A stretch of DNA of 58,686 nucleotides from an uncultured Actinomycetes bacterium (GTDB lineage Bacteria; Actinomycetota; Actinomycetes; Mycobacteriales; Mycobacteriaceae), in NCBI GenBank assembly GCA_903884065.1, contig CAISDL010000083.1:1-58686 (forward strand), written 5' to 3'. The notes under the pieces are model-generated. The model was not told where the DNA came from. It saw only the letters and a list, made by a program, of their open reading frames with translations, and ran no database searches. A program made the translations under genes and the position numbers. Shown here one piece after another: positions 28,154-37,096 of the stretch. Position 1 is the stretch's first letter. The number at the start of each line of letters is the position of its first letter.

Positions 28154-28265
28154 GTCAACACTCCCTACGCCGTTGTAGTGATGTGCCGTGGGAGCCGCTG
28201 GTGGACCCCGGGGCCTAAAGCTTGGCAGCTGTGACCCAGACCACAACCCAAGATGGCGATATTTG

Positions 28266-28281
28266 CCGGTTCCGAAACCGG
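28266..28281. promoter_or_regulatory. Inverted repeat CCGGTT-N4-AACCGG in the lipU/GDSL spacer
   Basis: A perfect 6-base inverted repeat with a 4-base centre lies between the divergent lipU and GDSL genes, 64 bases before the latter. It has the size of a repressor site, but no regulator is indicated. Confidence 0.35.
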
Positions 28282-28332
28282 TCTGTTACCGCAAAGTGCT
28301 GTTGAGCTCTGGTTTCCCCCTGTAGAGCACCC

Positions 28333-28338
28333 TAAACT
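28333..28338 (+). promoter_or_regulatory. Probable leaderless -10 box (TAAACT) of the GDSL gene
   Basis: TAAACT lies 6 bases before the GTG at 28345, with no ribosome binding site. Confidence 0.5.
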
Positions 28339-28344
28339 GGCCGC

Positions 28345-29292
28345 GTGGGCACATGGTTGGGCTCCGCTCGCACACTGGCCGTCGCCGGAGTTCTGGCATC
28401 CACCGGCGGCGTGGTCGTCGGTGCCCGAAACCTGCTGACCGGTCAGGCCGAGCAGGCCCGCAGCGTCATCCCGAGGGCCTGGGACATCCCGCCCCGCGCC
28501 GACGGTGTCTATGCGCCGGGTGGCGGGCCGGTTCGCCGTTGGGAACGAGGCCTCGACGTCGGCATGCACCTGATGGTCTTCGGCGATTCGACCGCCACCG
28601 GCTACGGCTGCCGCGATGCTGATGAGGTTCCCGGTGCGATCATCGCCCGCGGCCTGGCCGAGACGACGGAGCGCCCAGTTCGGTTGTCCACCAAAGCGAT
28701 TGTCGGTGCCACCTCCAAAGGGCTGGCAAGTCAGGTCGACGCCATGCTGGTCGCCGGGCCGCGGCCGGATGCTGCGCTGATCATGATCGGCGCCAACGAT
28801 GTGACCACCCTCAACGGCATCGGACCCTCGGCCCGACGGCTCGGTTCCGCCGTGCGGCGACTGTGCGACGGTGGCACCGCCGTCGTCGTCGGCACCTGCC
28901 CGGACTTCGGCTGGATCACCGCCATTCCGCAGCCGCTGCGATGGACGGCCCGCTCGTTGGGACTGCGCCTGGCCGCGGCCCAGGCGGCCGAGACCCGGGC
29001 TGCCGGCGGCGTGCCCGTGCCACTGGCCGACCTGCTCACGCCGCATTTCCTCAGCGAGCCCGATCGGCTGTTCTCCGAGGACCACTACCACCCTTCCGCT
29101 GATGGATACGCCCTGGCGGCCTCTCAACTGCTCGCCGCGCTGTGCCAAGCACTGGGCATGTCGGTGCCTGAATCGACCCGGGCTCAATCGCCGGAGGCCG
29201 GCCCTGAGGCAACACCGCTTGCACGGCTAAACAAATTGCTGCGCCGCCGGACTGGCGGGGTACCGGCACCGGTGGTGCTGCCGGCGAGCTAG
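28345..29292 (+). CDS. SGNH/GDSL-family esterase (Rv1075c-like)
   Basis: A 315-residue SGNH hydrolase. After an N-terminal hydrophobic segment (LAVAGVLASTGGVVVGA), which suggests secretion or anchoring, the domain shows block I FGDSTATG (Ser near 81), block III IGAND, and block V DHYHPS near residue 246. Rv1075c is reported as a GDSL esterase of short-chain esters. The GTG start is supported by the leaderless -10 box. It is divergent from lipU, an unrelated esterase, so the pair may act on related lipids. The C-terminal ~40 residues are low in complexity. Confidence 0.9.
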   Translation: MGTWLGSARTLAVAGVLASTGGVVVGARNLLTGQAEQARSVIPRAWDIPPRADGVYAPGGGPVRRWERGLDVGMHLMVFGDSTATGYGCRDADEVPGAIIARGLAETTERPVRLSTKAIVGATSKGLASQVDAMLVAGPRPDAALIMIGANDVTTLNGIGPSARRLGSAVRRLCDGGTAVVVGTCPDFGWITAIPQPLRWTARSLGLRLAAAQAAETRAAGGVPVPLADLLTPHFLSEPDRLFSEDHYHPSADGYALAASQLLAALCQALGMSVPESTRAQSPEAGPEATPLARLNKLLRRRTGGVPAPVVLPAS

Positions 29293-29329
29293 GTTTCTGG
29301 GAAGTCCGCCCCGCAACAAGGAGCCCGTC

Positions 29330-30547
29330 ATGCCCGAAGCCGTCATCGTCTCCACCGCCCGCTCCCCGATCGGCCGGGCCGGTAAGGGGTCACTGGTCAC
29401 CATGCGCCCCGATGACCTGGCCACGCAGATGGTGCGCGCCGCGTTGGACAAGGTTCCGGCCCTGGACCCGCGCGACATCGACGACCTCATGCTGGGCTGC
29501 GGCCAGCCCGGCGGAGAGGCCGGGTTCAACATCGCCCGCGTGGTGGCCGTCGAACTGGGGTATGACTTCCTGCCTGGCGTCACCGTCAACCGGTACTGCT
29601 CGTCGTCGCTGCAGACCACCCGGATGGCATTCCACGCCATCCGGGCCGGCGAAGGGCAGGCCTTCATCTCGGCGGGCGTGGAGACGGTGTCGCGGTTCCC
29701 GCAGGGCACCTCGGACGGCTGGCCCGATTCCCATAACCCCTCGTTCGCCGACGCCGAGGCACGCACCGCCGCCACCGCGGGCGGGGCGGCCTCGTGGCAT
29801 GACCCCCGCGAGGACGGTCTGCTGCCCGACGTCTACATCGCGATGGGCCAGACCGCCGAGAACGTCGCGCTCTATACCGGCATCAGCCGCGAGGACCAGG
29901 ACCGCTGGGGCGTGCTGAGCCAGAACCGCGCCGAGGAAGCCATCAAGAGCGGGTTCTTCGAACGCGAGATCACGCCGGTGACGCTGCCCGACGGCACCGT
30001 CGTCTCGACCGACGACGGCCCCCGCGCGGGGACCTCCTACGACAAGATCAGTCAGCTCAAGCCGGTGTTCCGTCCCGACGGGACCATCACCGCCGGCAAT
30101 GCCTGCCCGCTCAACGACGGGGCCGCCGCCGTCGTCGTCATGTCGGATGCCAAGGCCAAGGAGCTGGGGCTGACCCCGTTGGCGCGCATCGTGGCCACCG
30201 GCGTCTCGGGGCTGTCGCCGGAGATCATGGGCCTGGGCCCGATCGAGGCCGTCAAGAAGGCCCTGGGCTACGCCAAGATGTCGGTCTCGGACATCGACCT
30301 GTTCGAGATCAACGAGGCGTTCGCCGTCCAGGTGCTCGGCTCGGCGCGGGAACTGGGCATCGACGAGGACAAGCTCAACGTCTCCGGGGGCGCGATCGCT
30401 CTGGGCCATCCGTTCGGCATGACCGGAGCCCGCATCACCGCCACGCTGCTGAATAACCTTGCGACGCATGACAAGACGTTCGGCGTCGAGACCATGTGCG
30501 TCGGCGGTGGCCAGGGCATGGCGATGGTGGTCGAGCGGCTGAGCTAG
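29330..30547 (+). CDS. fadA3: Acetyl-CoA C-acyltransferase (thiolase, FadA3-like)
   Basis: A 405-residue degradative-type thiolase for the last step of beta-oxidation. The nucleophilic cysteine is about Cys90 in NRYCSSSLQ; GHPFGMTGAR holds the catalytic His near 360, and CVGGGQGMA the second Cys near 389. The ATG at 29330 lies 6 bases after AAGGAG. It corresponds to Rv1074c. Whether it favours long or short acyl-CoA cannot be read from sequence. Confidence 0.95.
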   Translation: MPEAVIVSTARSPIGRAGKGSLVTMRPDDLATQMVRAALDKVPALDPRDIDDLMLGCGQPGGEAGFNIARVVAVELGYDFLPGVTVNRYCSSSLQTTRMAFHAIRAGEGQAFISAGVETVSRFPQGTSDGWPDSHNPSFADAEARTAATAGGAASWHDPREDGLLPDVYIAMGQTAENVALYTGISREDQDRWGVLSQNRAEEAIKSGFFEREITPVTLPDGTVVSTDDGPRAGTSYDKISQLKPVFRPDGTITAGNACPLNDGAAAVVVMSDAKAKELGLTPLARIVATGVSGLSPEIMGLGPIEAVKKALGYAKMSVSDIDLFEINEAFAVQVLGSARELGIDEDKLNVSGGAIALGHPFGMTGARITATLLNNLATHDKTFGVETMCVGGGQGMAMVVERLS

Positions 30548-30555
30548 CTCCGCCT

Positions 30556-30623
30556 CGCCGAAACTGCGCACAGATCGCGGATTTTGGCGTTTTCGCGATC
30601 TCACCGCAGTTTCGACGACGCCT
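30556..30623. repeat. Left palindromic end of the DUF559 unit
   Basis: CGAAACTGCG-CAC-AGATCGCG (from 30559) pairs with CGCGATCT-CAC-CGCAGTTTCG (30594-30614) except for three central bases, giving an imperfect hairpin with a 13-base loop. The inner arm encodes the last residues and stop of the DUF559 gene. The outer 21 bases (30556-30576) recur exactly in inverted orientation at 31516-31536. Confidence 0.85.
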
Positions 30624-31449
30624 CCCACGCCCGCCGGAGCCTGCTGACGACCGCGTGGGGTGGTGTGTCAGCGGTCACCCGGATGATCGTCCAGCCCAGT
30701 GCCATCAGCTCATCAAGGCGGGCGATGTCTCGCGCGAACTGTGCGCGGTCGGTGCGGTGGTGGTCTCCCTCGTATTCGACGGCCAACTTCAACTCTGGCC
30801 ATCCCATGTCGAGGTAGTACTTCGTCCGGCCGTCGACGACCACAGGTATCTGGGTCCGGGGACGCGGGAACCCGGCATCGATGACCATCAGCCGCAGCCA
30901 GGTTTCGCGTGGTGACTGCGCGCCGGCGTCGCAAAGGGCCAACGCCCGGGTGAGTTGACGCACTCCACGGGCTCCGCGGCGAACGCGGTCGGCGACGTCC
31001 AATGTCGCCACGCCAGTGGCGTTGCCCAAGGCGTCGAGGCGTGCCACGGCCTCGGCCAGAGTTCCGCGGCGGCCGATGTCGTAGGCGGTGCGCGCGGCGG
31101 TCGTGACCGGCAGACTTGCGCGCAGGCCGATTTCGGCCTCATCAAGGTTCTCGGCGTAGACGCGAATACCCCGGGGCGGACGGCTGTTGGACCAGACCAA
31201 TTCGATCGGGGCCGTGTCATCGACCCACTTCGCCCCATGGAGCCTGGCCGCCGTCAGGCCGGCCAGCACTCCCCCGCGCTCCGACCACAGCCACGCCGCC
31301 TGCGCCCGGTGCCGGAATGTCGGGCTGACCGTACGCGGGACGTAGACGCCGGGAAACAACGCCGCATACTTCGAGCGAAGCTCATGCTTGCGTACGAGGC
31401 CCTCCGCCAGGGCCTCAACGCCACGAAACGGTCCATCGAGGTACACCAC
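30601..31449 (-). CDS. DUF559 (Vsr-like) nuclease with AbiEi-like N-terminus
   Basis: A 282-residue protein. Residues about 10-130 resemble the winged-helix region found in AbiEi-type antitoxins (ARLHGAKW, SLPVTTAARTAYDIGRR). Residues about 185-275 are a DUF559 domain, a member of the very-short-patch-repair endonuclease-like PD-(D/E)xK group: SPRETWLRLMV holds a conserved Glu, YYLDMGWPELKLAVEYEGDHHR holds the Asp and Glu of the active site, and GWTIIRVTAD closes the fold. Start GTG at 31449. Both ends of the gene are bracketed by inverted palindromic sequence. It interrupts the fadA3-echA synteny. Mycobacterial genomes carry many relatives; their function is not established. Confidence 0.85.
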   Translation of the reverse strand: MVYLDGPFRGVEALAEGLVRKHELRSKYAALFPGVYVPRTVSPTFRHRAQAAWLWSERGGVLAGLTAARLHGAKWVDDTAPIELVWSNSRPPRGIRVYAENLDEAEIGLRASLPVTTAARTAYDIGRRGTLAEAVARLDALGNATGVATLDVADRVRRGARGVRQLTRALALCDAGAQSPRETWLRLMVIDAGFPRPRTQIPVVVDGRTKYYLDMGWPELKLAVEYEGDHHRTDRAQFARDIARLDELMALGWTIIRVTADTPPHAVVSRLRRAWEASSKLR

Positions 31450-31478
31450 GCCCCGAGCATCGCGGGCGTTCCTTCATC

Positions 31479-31536
31479 GAGAATGCACTCAGATCGCCAA
31501 CTGTGCACAAAACGTGATCTGTGCGCAGTTTCGGCG
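31479..31536. repeat. Right palindromic end of the DUF559 unit
   Basis: Positions 31516-31536 are an exact inverted copy of the 21 bases at 30556-30576 (core CGAAACTGCGCACAGATC). The inner arm at 31479-31499 (CGAGAATGCACTCAGATCGCC) is a diverged version of the inner arm of the left end. The gene start at 31449 lies 30 bases inside. Confidence 0.8.
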
Positions 31537-31543
31537 GAGTCGG

Positions 31544-32068
31544 CTATCGCCGCTGCATCACATACGCCGGATACGGCTTCGCACCGGCATCGATGTCGAC
31601 GCCCATGACTGTGCGGTAGTACTCCACACCGTCGACGCTGTCGCGAATCTCCAAGCCGTGCCGCCGGTAGAAGGCGATGGCCGTGGTGTTCGCGGCGGCC
31701 ACCAGCAGTACGTACCGGTGTTCGGCCGGCAGGCTGTCGTGCAGGGCGTTCATCAGCGTCGAGCCGGCTCCGGTGCCGATCGCATCGGGATGCAGATAGA
31801 TGCGGTGCAGTTCCGGTTCGGGTCCCTGCTCGTCGTAGTGCAGAAAGCCGGCCACCCGGCCGTCGCGTTCCACGACGAAGAACCTGCTGTGCGGATCGGC
31901 AGCGGACGCGGACACCGTGGCCGCGACCGCGTCATCGGTGTAGAGCGCGGCGACCACGGTCTCGATCACGGCCGAATCCAGCGAGCCGGCATAGGTGGGC
32001 GGGAACGCCACTCGCCCGATCTCGGCGATCGCCGGCGCATCGGCGACGGTCGCGGTCCTGGCCGGCAC
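31544..32068 (-). CDS. GNAT family N-acetyltransferase
   Basis: A 174-residue GCN5-related acetyltransferase. Motif A is seen as LHRIYLHPDAIGTGAGSTLMNAL, where the GTGAGS loop binds the acetyl-CoA pyrophosphate, and motif B as ANTTAIAFYRRHGLEI. The acceptor substrate cannot be predicted. The start is a GTG with a TAGCCT box 6 bases upstream. It begins just downstream of the terminator of the Bax-inhibitor gene and ends 8 bases inside the right end of the DUF559 unit, so it is an independent transcript. Confidence 0.88.
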   Translation of the reverse strand: MPARTATVADAPAIAEIGRVAFPPTYAGSLDSAVIETVVAALYTDDAVAATVSASAADPHSRFFVVERDGRVAGFLHYDEQGPEPELHRIYLHPDAIGTGAGSTLMNALHDSLPAEHRYVLLVAAANTTAIAFYRRHGLEIRDSVDGVEYYRTVMGVDIDAGAKPYPAYVMQRR

Positions 32069-32074
32069 CCGTCG

Positions 32075-32080
32075 AGGCTA
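32075..32080 (-). promoter_or_regulatory. Probable leaderless -10 box (TAGCCT) of the GNAT gene
   Basis: TAGCCT on the minus strand lies 6 bases before the GTG at 32068. Confidence 0.5.
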
Positions 32081-32091
32081 GCAATGGCACG

Positions 32092-32117
32092 AAAAAACCC
32101 CGCCGAAGCGGGGCTTT
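32092..32117 (-). terminator. Rho-independent terminator after the Bax-inhibitor gene
   Basis: On the minus strand the sequence is AAAGCCCCGC, loop TTCG, GCGGGGTTTTTT: a GC-rich stem closed by a UUCG tetraloop and followed by six T residues. It lies 24 bases after the stop codon at 32141. Confidence 0.92.
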
Positions 32118-32140
32118 CTCGTTGAGGCGAACGGGATCAG

Positions 32141-32983
32141 CTAGTCGTTCCGGAAGTAGCTGAGCAGCCGCAGGATCTCCAGGTACAGCCAGACCAGCGT
32201 CACGGTGAGCCCGAGGGCGACGCCCCAGGCCGCCTTCTCCGGAGCGCCGGCGCGGATCATCTGGTCAGCCGAGTCGAAGTCGATGAGGAAGCTGAAGGCC
32301 GCGATCGCGATCATCACCAGGGAGAAGATGATGGCCATCGTGCCGCCGTTGCGCAGCGGCCCGCCATCGTGCGTGCTGAACATCGAGATCAGGAAGTTGC
32401 CCAGCATCAGCACCAGCGCGCCGATCATGGCCGCCACCAGCATGCGGGTGAACTTGGGGGTGACCCGGATGGCTCCGGTCTTGTAGACGACCAGCATGCC
32501 GAAGAACACACCGACCGTGCCGAGGATGGCCTGGCCGATCAGCGCGCCCGCACTGGCGCCGGACACCCGGAAATTGGCCAGCACGAACGAGATGGCACCA
32601 AGGAACAGACCCTCGAGGGCTGCGTAGCTCAGGACGATCGCCGGGTTGTCCTGCTTGCGCCCGAACGTGGCGATCAGGACGAGCGCGAGACCACCGAGCG
32701 AACCGACCAGGGTGAACGGCATGGCCAGCCCCGTATTGGCCGAGACCAGCATGTAGGAGATGACGCCGACCACAGACAGCACACCGAGGGTGATGCCCGT
32801 CTTCGTCACGACGTCATCGATGGTCATCGGCCGCGAGACACCGGTCTGCGGCGGGTAAGGAGCGTAAGGCTGGGCCTGGTGGCCCATCTGCTGCGCACCG
32901 GCGATACCGGTGCCGAACTGCGCGTACCCACCCTGCTGCCCTTGTGGCAACGAGCGGAATACCGGATTGCTGCTTTGCCGCAC
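32141..32983 (-). CDS. Bax inhibitor-1 / YccA family membrane protein
   Basis: A 280-residue protein with a hydrophilic, Gln/Gly/Pro-rich N-terminus of about 60 residues and seven membrane helices ending in the charged C-terminus YFRND. The TMBIM pattern is visible in FLIDFDSADQMIRAGAPEK AAWGVALGL, with the paired Asp residues that form the pH-sensitive calcium leak site in bacterial BsYetJ. The GTG at 32983 is preceded by GGGAGGA at good spacing and is preferred over the GTG at 33016. It is divergent from the 3-hydroxyisobutyryl-CoA hydrolase gene. Confidence 0.88.
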   Translation of the reverse strand: MRQSSNPVFRSLPQGQQGGYAQFGTGIAGAQQMGHQAQPYAPYPPQTGVSRPMTIDDVVTKTGITLGVLSVVGVISYMLVSANTGLAMPFTLVGSLGGLALVLIATFGRKQDNPAIVLSYAALEGLFLGAISFVLANFRVSGASAGALIGQAILGTVGVFFGMLVVYKTGAIRVTPKFTRMLVAAMIGALVLMLGNFLISMFSTHDGGPLRNGGTMAIIFSLVMIAIAAFSFLIDFDSADQMIRAGAPEKAAWGVALGLTVTLVWLYLEILRLLSYFRND

Positions 32984-33167
32984 CGCGGATCCTCCCAAGT
33001 AGGACTGAATAGACACCGAGCCAACGAACGGCTATTCCGGTTGGTTCCCAGGAACCTCGCGGAGTTTGCCGTCCATCCGCCACCCTACCCGCCATCCCGG
33101 TGTAGGCCATCGGCATTGCTCCTGGTAAAACTCGACAGTCCACCTGTGTACGGACGGAGATCCCCTG

Positions 33168-34205
33168 GTGAGCATTGACACCGACGAAGTTCTGGCCCGC
33201 GTCCACGGCGGGGTGGGTTTTCTCACCCTCAACCGTCCGAAGGCCATCAACTCTCTGACACAGACCATGGTCACCGCGATGGATGCCACCCTGGCGGACT
33301 GGGCGCACGACGACGAGGTTCGGGCCGTCGTCGTCAATGGTGCCGGCGAACGCGGACTGTGCGCCGGAGGCGACGTGGTGGCGATCTACCACAGCGCCAA
33401 AGCCGGGGGCGCCGAAGCGCGGCGGTTCTGGTTCGACGAGTACCGACTCAACTCCCGCATCGGCCACTACCCCAAGCCCTATGTGGCACTGATGGACGGC
33501 ATCGTCATGGGCGGCGGAGTCGGAGTCAGCGCGCACGGCAGTGTCCGGGTGGTGACGGAGACGTCCAAGGTGGCGATGCCCGAGGTCGGCATCGGATTCA
33601 TCCCCGACGTCGGCGGCACCTTCCTGCTGTCCCGGGCGCCGGGTCTGTTGGGATTGCACGTGGCGCTCACCGGCGCACCGTTCTCCGGGGCCGACGCGAT
33701 CGCACTCGGCTTCGCCGACCATTACGTCCCGCACTCCCATCTGGAGGAGTTCGGCGCCGATATCGCAGCCGACGGCGTGGAGCACGCGGTGGGCGCCCAT
33801 GCCGAGGAACCGCCGCCGAGTCAGCTTGCCGAGCAACGTGATTGGATAGACCGCTGCTACGCCGGCGACACGATCGCCGACATCGTCGCCGCGTTGCGAG
33901 GCCTCGATGCCGGGCCGGCCAACGACGCCGCGAACCTGATCGCGACCCGCTCCCCCATCGCGCTCGCAGTGACGCTCGCCGCCGTCCGCCGGGCCGCGAA
34001 ACTGTCTTCGCTCGACGAGGTGCTCGCGCAGGAGTACCGGGTCTCCTGCGCCTCCCTGCGCTCGCACGATCTGGTCGAGGGCATCCGCGCCCAACTGGTC
34101 GACAAGGACCGCAACCCGCAGTGGTCGCCGGAATCTCTTGGCGCGGTGACCGATGCCGATGTGCAGGCCTACTTCGAGCCGGCCGACCCGGATCTGACGT
34201 TCTAA
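33168..34205 (+). CDS. echA9: 3-hydroxyisobutyryl-CoA hydrolase family protein (EchA9-like)
   Basis: A 345-residue crotonase-fold protein. The substrate-binding signature of the HIBYL-CoA hydrolase branch is clear: [52 protein letters not shown], and a C-terminal extension relative to simple hydratases. Members hydrolyse 3-hydroxyisobutyryl-CoA in valine breakdown. It has the same length as EchA9 (Rv1071c), which is annotated as an enoyl-CoA hydratase. GTG start with GGAG about 10 bases upstream. echA8 follows after 11 bases, so they form an operon. Confidence 0.92.
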   Translation: MSIDTDEVLARVHGGVGFLTLNRPKAINSLTQTMVTAMDATLADWAHDDEVRAVVVNGAGERGLCAGGDVVAIYHSAKAGGAEARRFWFDEYRLNSRIGHYPKPYVALMDGIVMGGGVGVSAHGSVRVVTETSKVAMPEVGIGFIPDVGGTFLLSRAPGLLGLHVALTGAPFSGADAIALGFADHYVPHSHLEEFGADIAADGVEHAVGAHAEEPPPSQLAEQRDWIDRCYAGDTIADIVAALRGLDAGPANDAANLIATRSPIALAVTLAAVRRAAKLSSLDEVLAQEYRVSCASLRSHDLVEGIRAQLVDKDRNPQWSPESLGAVTDADVQAYFEPADPDLTF

Positions 34206-34216
34206 AAGGAGAGATG

Positions 34217-35002
34217 ATGACCGCAGAGAACACCTACGAGACCATCCTGGTGAACCGCGCCGAACGGGTCGGCACCATCACGCTGAACCGCCCCAAGGCA
34301 CTCAACGCCCTCAACAGCCAGGTGATGGCCGAAGTGACCACCGCCGCAGCCGAACTCGACGCCGACCCCGGGATCGGGGCCATCATCATCACCGGCTCGG
34401 AGAAGGCCTTCGCCGCGGGAGCCGATATCAAGGAGATGGCGTCACTGTCGTTCTCCGAGGTGTTCGACGCCGACTTCTTCGGCGCATGGAACGCCCTCGC
34501 CGCGGTGCGGACACCGTTGATCGCCGCTGTCGCCGGATACGCCCTCGGCGGCGGGTGCGAACTGGCGATGATGTGCGACGTGCTGATCGCCGCCGACACC
34601 GCCAAGTTCGGTCAGCCCGAGATCAAGCTCGGCGTGCTGCCGGGCATGGGCGGCTCCCAGCGGCTCACCCGGGCGATCGGCAAGGCCAAGGCCATGGACC
34701 TGATTCTGACAGGGCGCACCATCGACGCCGCCGAGGCCGAACGCAGCGGACTGGTCTCCCGGGTGGTCCCGGCCGACACACTTCTGGATGAGGCCAATGC
34801 GGTGGCCACCACGATCTCCCAGATGTCCCGTTCGGCGGCCCGGATGGCCAAGGAGGCGGTCAACCGCGCGTTCGAGTCGACGCTGGCCGAAGGACTGCTC
34901 TACGAACGCAGGCTGTTCCACTCCGCGTTCGCCACCGACGATCAGACCGAGGGCATGGCGGCGTTCACCGAGAAGCGGGCCCCGAACTTCACCCACAGAT
35001 AG
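34217..35002 (+). CDS. echA8: Enoyl-CoA hydratase EchA8
   Basis: A 261-residue crotonase that hydrates 2-trans-enoyl-CoA in beta-oxidation. The oxyanion-hole segment [13 protein letters not shown] and the [15 protein letters not shown] helix are intact, as are the two catalytic glutamates (CELAM and [12 protein letters not shown]). It is very close to M. tuberculosis EchA8 (Rv1070c). Two ATG codons (34214 and 34217) follow AAAAGGAGAG; the second has better spacing. It lies directly after the echA9-like gene. Confidence 0.96.
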   Translation: MTAENTYETILVNRAERVGTITLNRPKALNALNSQVMAEVTTAAAELDADPGIGAIIITGSEKAFAAGADIKEMASLSFSEVFDADFFGAWNALAAVRTPLIAAVAGYALGGGCELAMMCDVLIAADTAKFGQPEIKLGVLPGMGGSQRLTRAIGKAKAMDLILTGRTIDAAEAERSGLVSRVVPADTLLDEANAVATTISQMSRSAARMAKEAVNRAFESTLAEGLLYERRLFHSAFATDDQTEGMAAFTEKRAPNFTHR

Positions 35003-35013
35003 GGTTGAGACCC

Positions 35014-36705
35014 GTGACTGTCGTCGAAGACGCGCTGCCGGCTCCCGCGAAAGAGACTCAATCCAAACGGGACTGGTGGCAGCGTCGCTACACCTTCACC
35101 GGCACCGCCGTCGGGATGGTGTTCCTGCTGCTGTCGATGACACCGTCGCTGCTGCCCCGCGGCCCGCTCTTCCAGGGACTGGTCAGCGGCCTCGCCGGGG
35201 CGATCGGCTACGGCCTGGGCGTCTTCGGGGTGTGGCTGCTGCGGTTCATGCAGTCCCGACCGAGTAGCCCGCGACCGCCTCGTTGGGCCTGGACCCTGCT
35301 GGTGATCCTCGGGGCGCTCGGATTGGTGTTGGGAGTCTTCTACTTTCATTACTGGCAGGACCACGTCCGGGACCTGATGGGTGTGCCGCGACTGAAGTGG
35401 TTCAACTACCTGCAGGCCGGGGCCATCGCCGTCGTGCTGTTGTTCGTGTTCGTCGAGATCGGCCAACTGATCGGCCGGCTGTTCCGATTCCTGGTGCACC
35501 AACTGGGTCGTGTTGCCCCGCCGCGGGTTTCGTTCGTCGTCGTGGTGATCGCTCTGCTGTCATTGGGAATCGCCGTCCTGAACGGCGTCGTGGTGCGCGG
35601 AGCCATGAGCCTGCTCAACAAGACCTTCTCGTCGGTCAACGACGAACTGGATGCCAACCTGCCCGCACCCACCACCGCCCTGCGGTCCGGCGGTCCCGGC
35701 TCCCTGGCCTCCTGGGCGTCGCTGGGCCATCAGGGCCGCATCTTCCTGCACGGCGGGCCCACCGTCGCCCAACTGAGCGAGTTCAACAAGGCGCCGGCGA
35801 CCGAGCCTATCCGCGCGTACGCAGGCCTTAACTCCGCCAAGGGAATTCGGGCCACCGCCGAACTGGCCGCGGCCGAGTTGGAGCGGCAGGGCGGCCTCAA
35901 ACGCAAAGTCATCGCGGTGGCCACCACCACCGGAACCGGCTGGATCAACGCCGCCGAGGCGGACTCCCTGGAGTACATGTACAACGGCGACACCGCGATC
36001 GTCAGCATGCAGTACTCGTTCCTGCCGAGTTGGCTGTCGTTCCTGGTGGACAAGGAGAACGCCCGTCAGGCCGGTCAGGCGTTGTTCGAAGCGGTCGACG
36101 AGAAGGTCCGGGCACTGCCCGAGGCACAGCGTCCCAAGATCGTCGTCTTCGGCGAGAGCCTCGGCTCATTCGGCGGTGAAGCCCCGTTCCTGAGTCCGAA
36201 CAACATCATCGCCCGTACCAACGGGGCGCTGTTCTCCGGTCCGACGTTCCAGAACACGATGCGTGACTCCATCACCGACAACCGCGATGCCGGCTCCCCG
36301 GAGTGGCTGCCGATCTTCGACGACGGCGCCAACGTCCGCTTCGCCGCCCGCGCCGATAATCTCGGCCGTCCGGATAAGCCGTGGGGCAATCCCCGGATCG
36401 CCTACCTCCAGCACGCCTCCGACCCGATCGCCTGGTTCAACCCGGACCTTCTTTTCACAGAACCGGATTGGCTTCGCGAGCCCCGCGGGTACGACGTGTC
36501 CAAGGACATGAAGTGGATTCCGGTGGTGACCTTCCTGCAGGTGTCCGCCGACATGGCGGTGGCGGTCGACGTGCCCGACGGCCACGGCCACCGCTACGTC
36601 AAGGACGTCGTCAACGCATGGGCGGCGGTGATGCAGCCGCCAGGCTGGACCCCGGAGAAGACCGAGACGTTGCGCGGCCGCGTCACCCAGGATTACCCGC
36701 AGTAG
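35014..36705 (+). CDS. Abhydrolase_9 membrane alpha/beta-hydrolase (Rv1069c-like)
   Basis: A 563-residue protein with an N-terminal membrane part of about five helices (residues about 20-210, TPSLLPRGPLFQGLVSG is typical) and a C-terminal alpha/beta-hydrolase domain. The nucleophile lies in VVFGESLGSFGGE. This is the Abhydrolase_9_N plus Abhydrolase_9 architecture common in actinobacteria; the substrate is unknown, though lipid or wax ester turnover has been proposed for relatives. The GTG at 35014 is chosen; a TTG at 35005 is possible. It follows echA8 by 11 bases and may be cotranscribed. Confidence 0.87.
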   Translation: MTVVEDALPAPAKETQSKRDWWQRRYTFTGTAVGMVFLLLSMTPSLLPRGPLFQGLVSGLAGAIGYGLGVFGVWLLRFMQSRPSSPRPPRWAWTLLVILGALGLVLGVFYFHYWQDHVRDLMGVPRLKWFNYLQAGAIAVVLLFVFVEIGQLIGRLFRFLVHQLGRVAPPRVSFVVVVIALLSLGIAVLNGVVVRGAMSLLNKTFSSVNDELDANLPAPTTALRSGGPGSLASWASLGHQGRIFLHGGPTVAQLSEFNKAPATEPIRAYAGLNSAKGIRATAELAAAELERQGGLKRKVIAVATTTGTGWINAAEADSLEYMYNGDTAIVSMQYSFLPSWLSFLVDKENARQAGQALFEAVDEKVRALPEAQRPKIVVFGESLGSFGGEAPFLSPNNIIARTNGALFSGPTFQNTMRDSITDNRDAGSPEWLPIFDDGANVRFAARADNLGRPDKPWGNPRIAYLQHASDPIAWFNPDLLFTEPDWLREPRGYDVSKDMKWIPVVTFLQVSADMAVAVDVPDGHGHRYVKDVVNAWAAVMQPPGWTPEKTETLRGRVTQDYPQ

Positions 36706-37096
36706 GCCACGCCGCCAACGCGGGGAGCACACCGGTCTGGGCCAGCGCCTGATAACCACCGACCACGTCGGTGGCCCGGTGCAGTCCCAACTCCTGCAGC
36801 GCCGCGGCGGCCAGGCTGGACGTGAAGCCCCGCGAACAGAGCACCACCCACTCGACGTCGTCGTCGATCGCCTCAGGCAGTCGGGCCTCGCTCGTCGGAT
36901 CGCACCGCCACTCCAGCACATTGCGCTCGACCACAAGTGCGCCCGGCACCGTCCCCTCGGCGGCTCGCTGGGCGGCCGGGCGGATGTCGATCAGCACCGC
37001 ACCACGGGCCAGCGCCACCGGCACCTGCGTGGCCGGCAGCCGTCGCAGCCGGGCCCGGGCACCCTCGAGCACCCGATCGATGCGGCTGGCGGTCAA
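36683..37096 (-). CDS. Rhodanese-domain sulfurtransferase
   Basis: A 137-residue single-domain rhodanese. The active-site loop is CSRGFTS, with the persulfide-forming Cys, after LIDIRPAAQRAAEGTVPGA, the usual N-terminal rhodanese signature. The start is a TTG that overlaps the TGA of the cysteine dioxygenase gene (TTGA), so the two are translationally coupled. Together they could handle sulfur released from cysteine oxidation. The 3' end overlaps the convergent hydrolase gene by 23 bases. Confidence 0.82.
   Translation of the reverse strand: MTASRIDRVLEGARARLRRLPATQVPVALARGAVLIDIRPAAQRAAEGTVPGALVVERNVLEWRCDPTSEARLPEAIDDDVEWVVLCSRGFTSSLAAAALQELGLHRATDVVGGYQALAQTGVLPALAAWPTAGNPG

Noticed and set aside
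30601..31449. Classical insertion sequence
   Set aside because: The gene is a DUF559 nuclease, not a transposase, and no target-site duplication was found outside the inverted ends.
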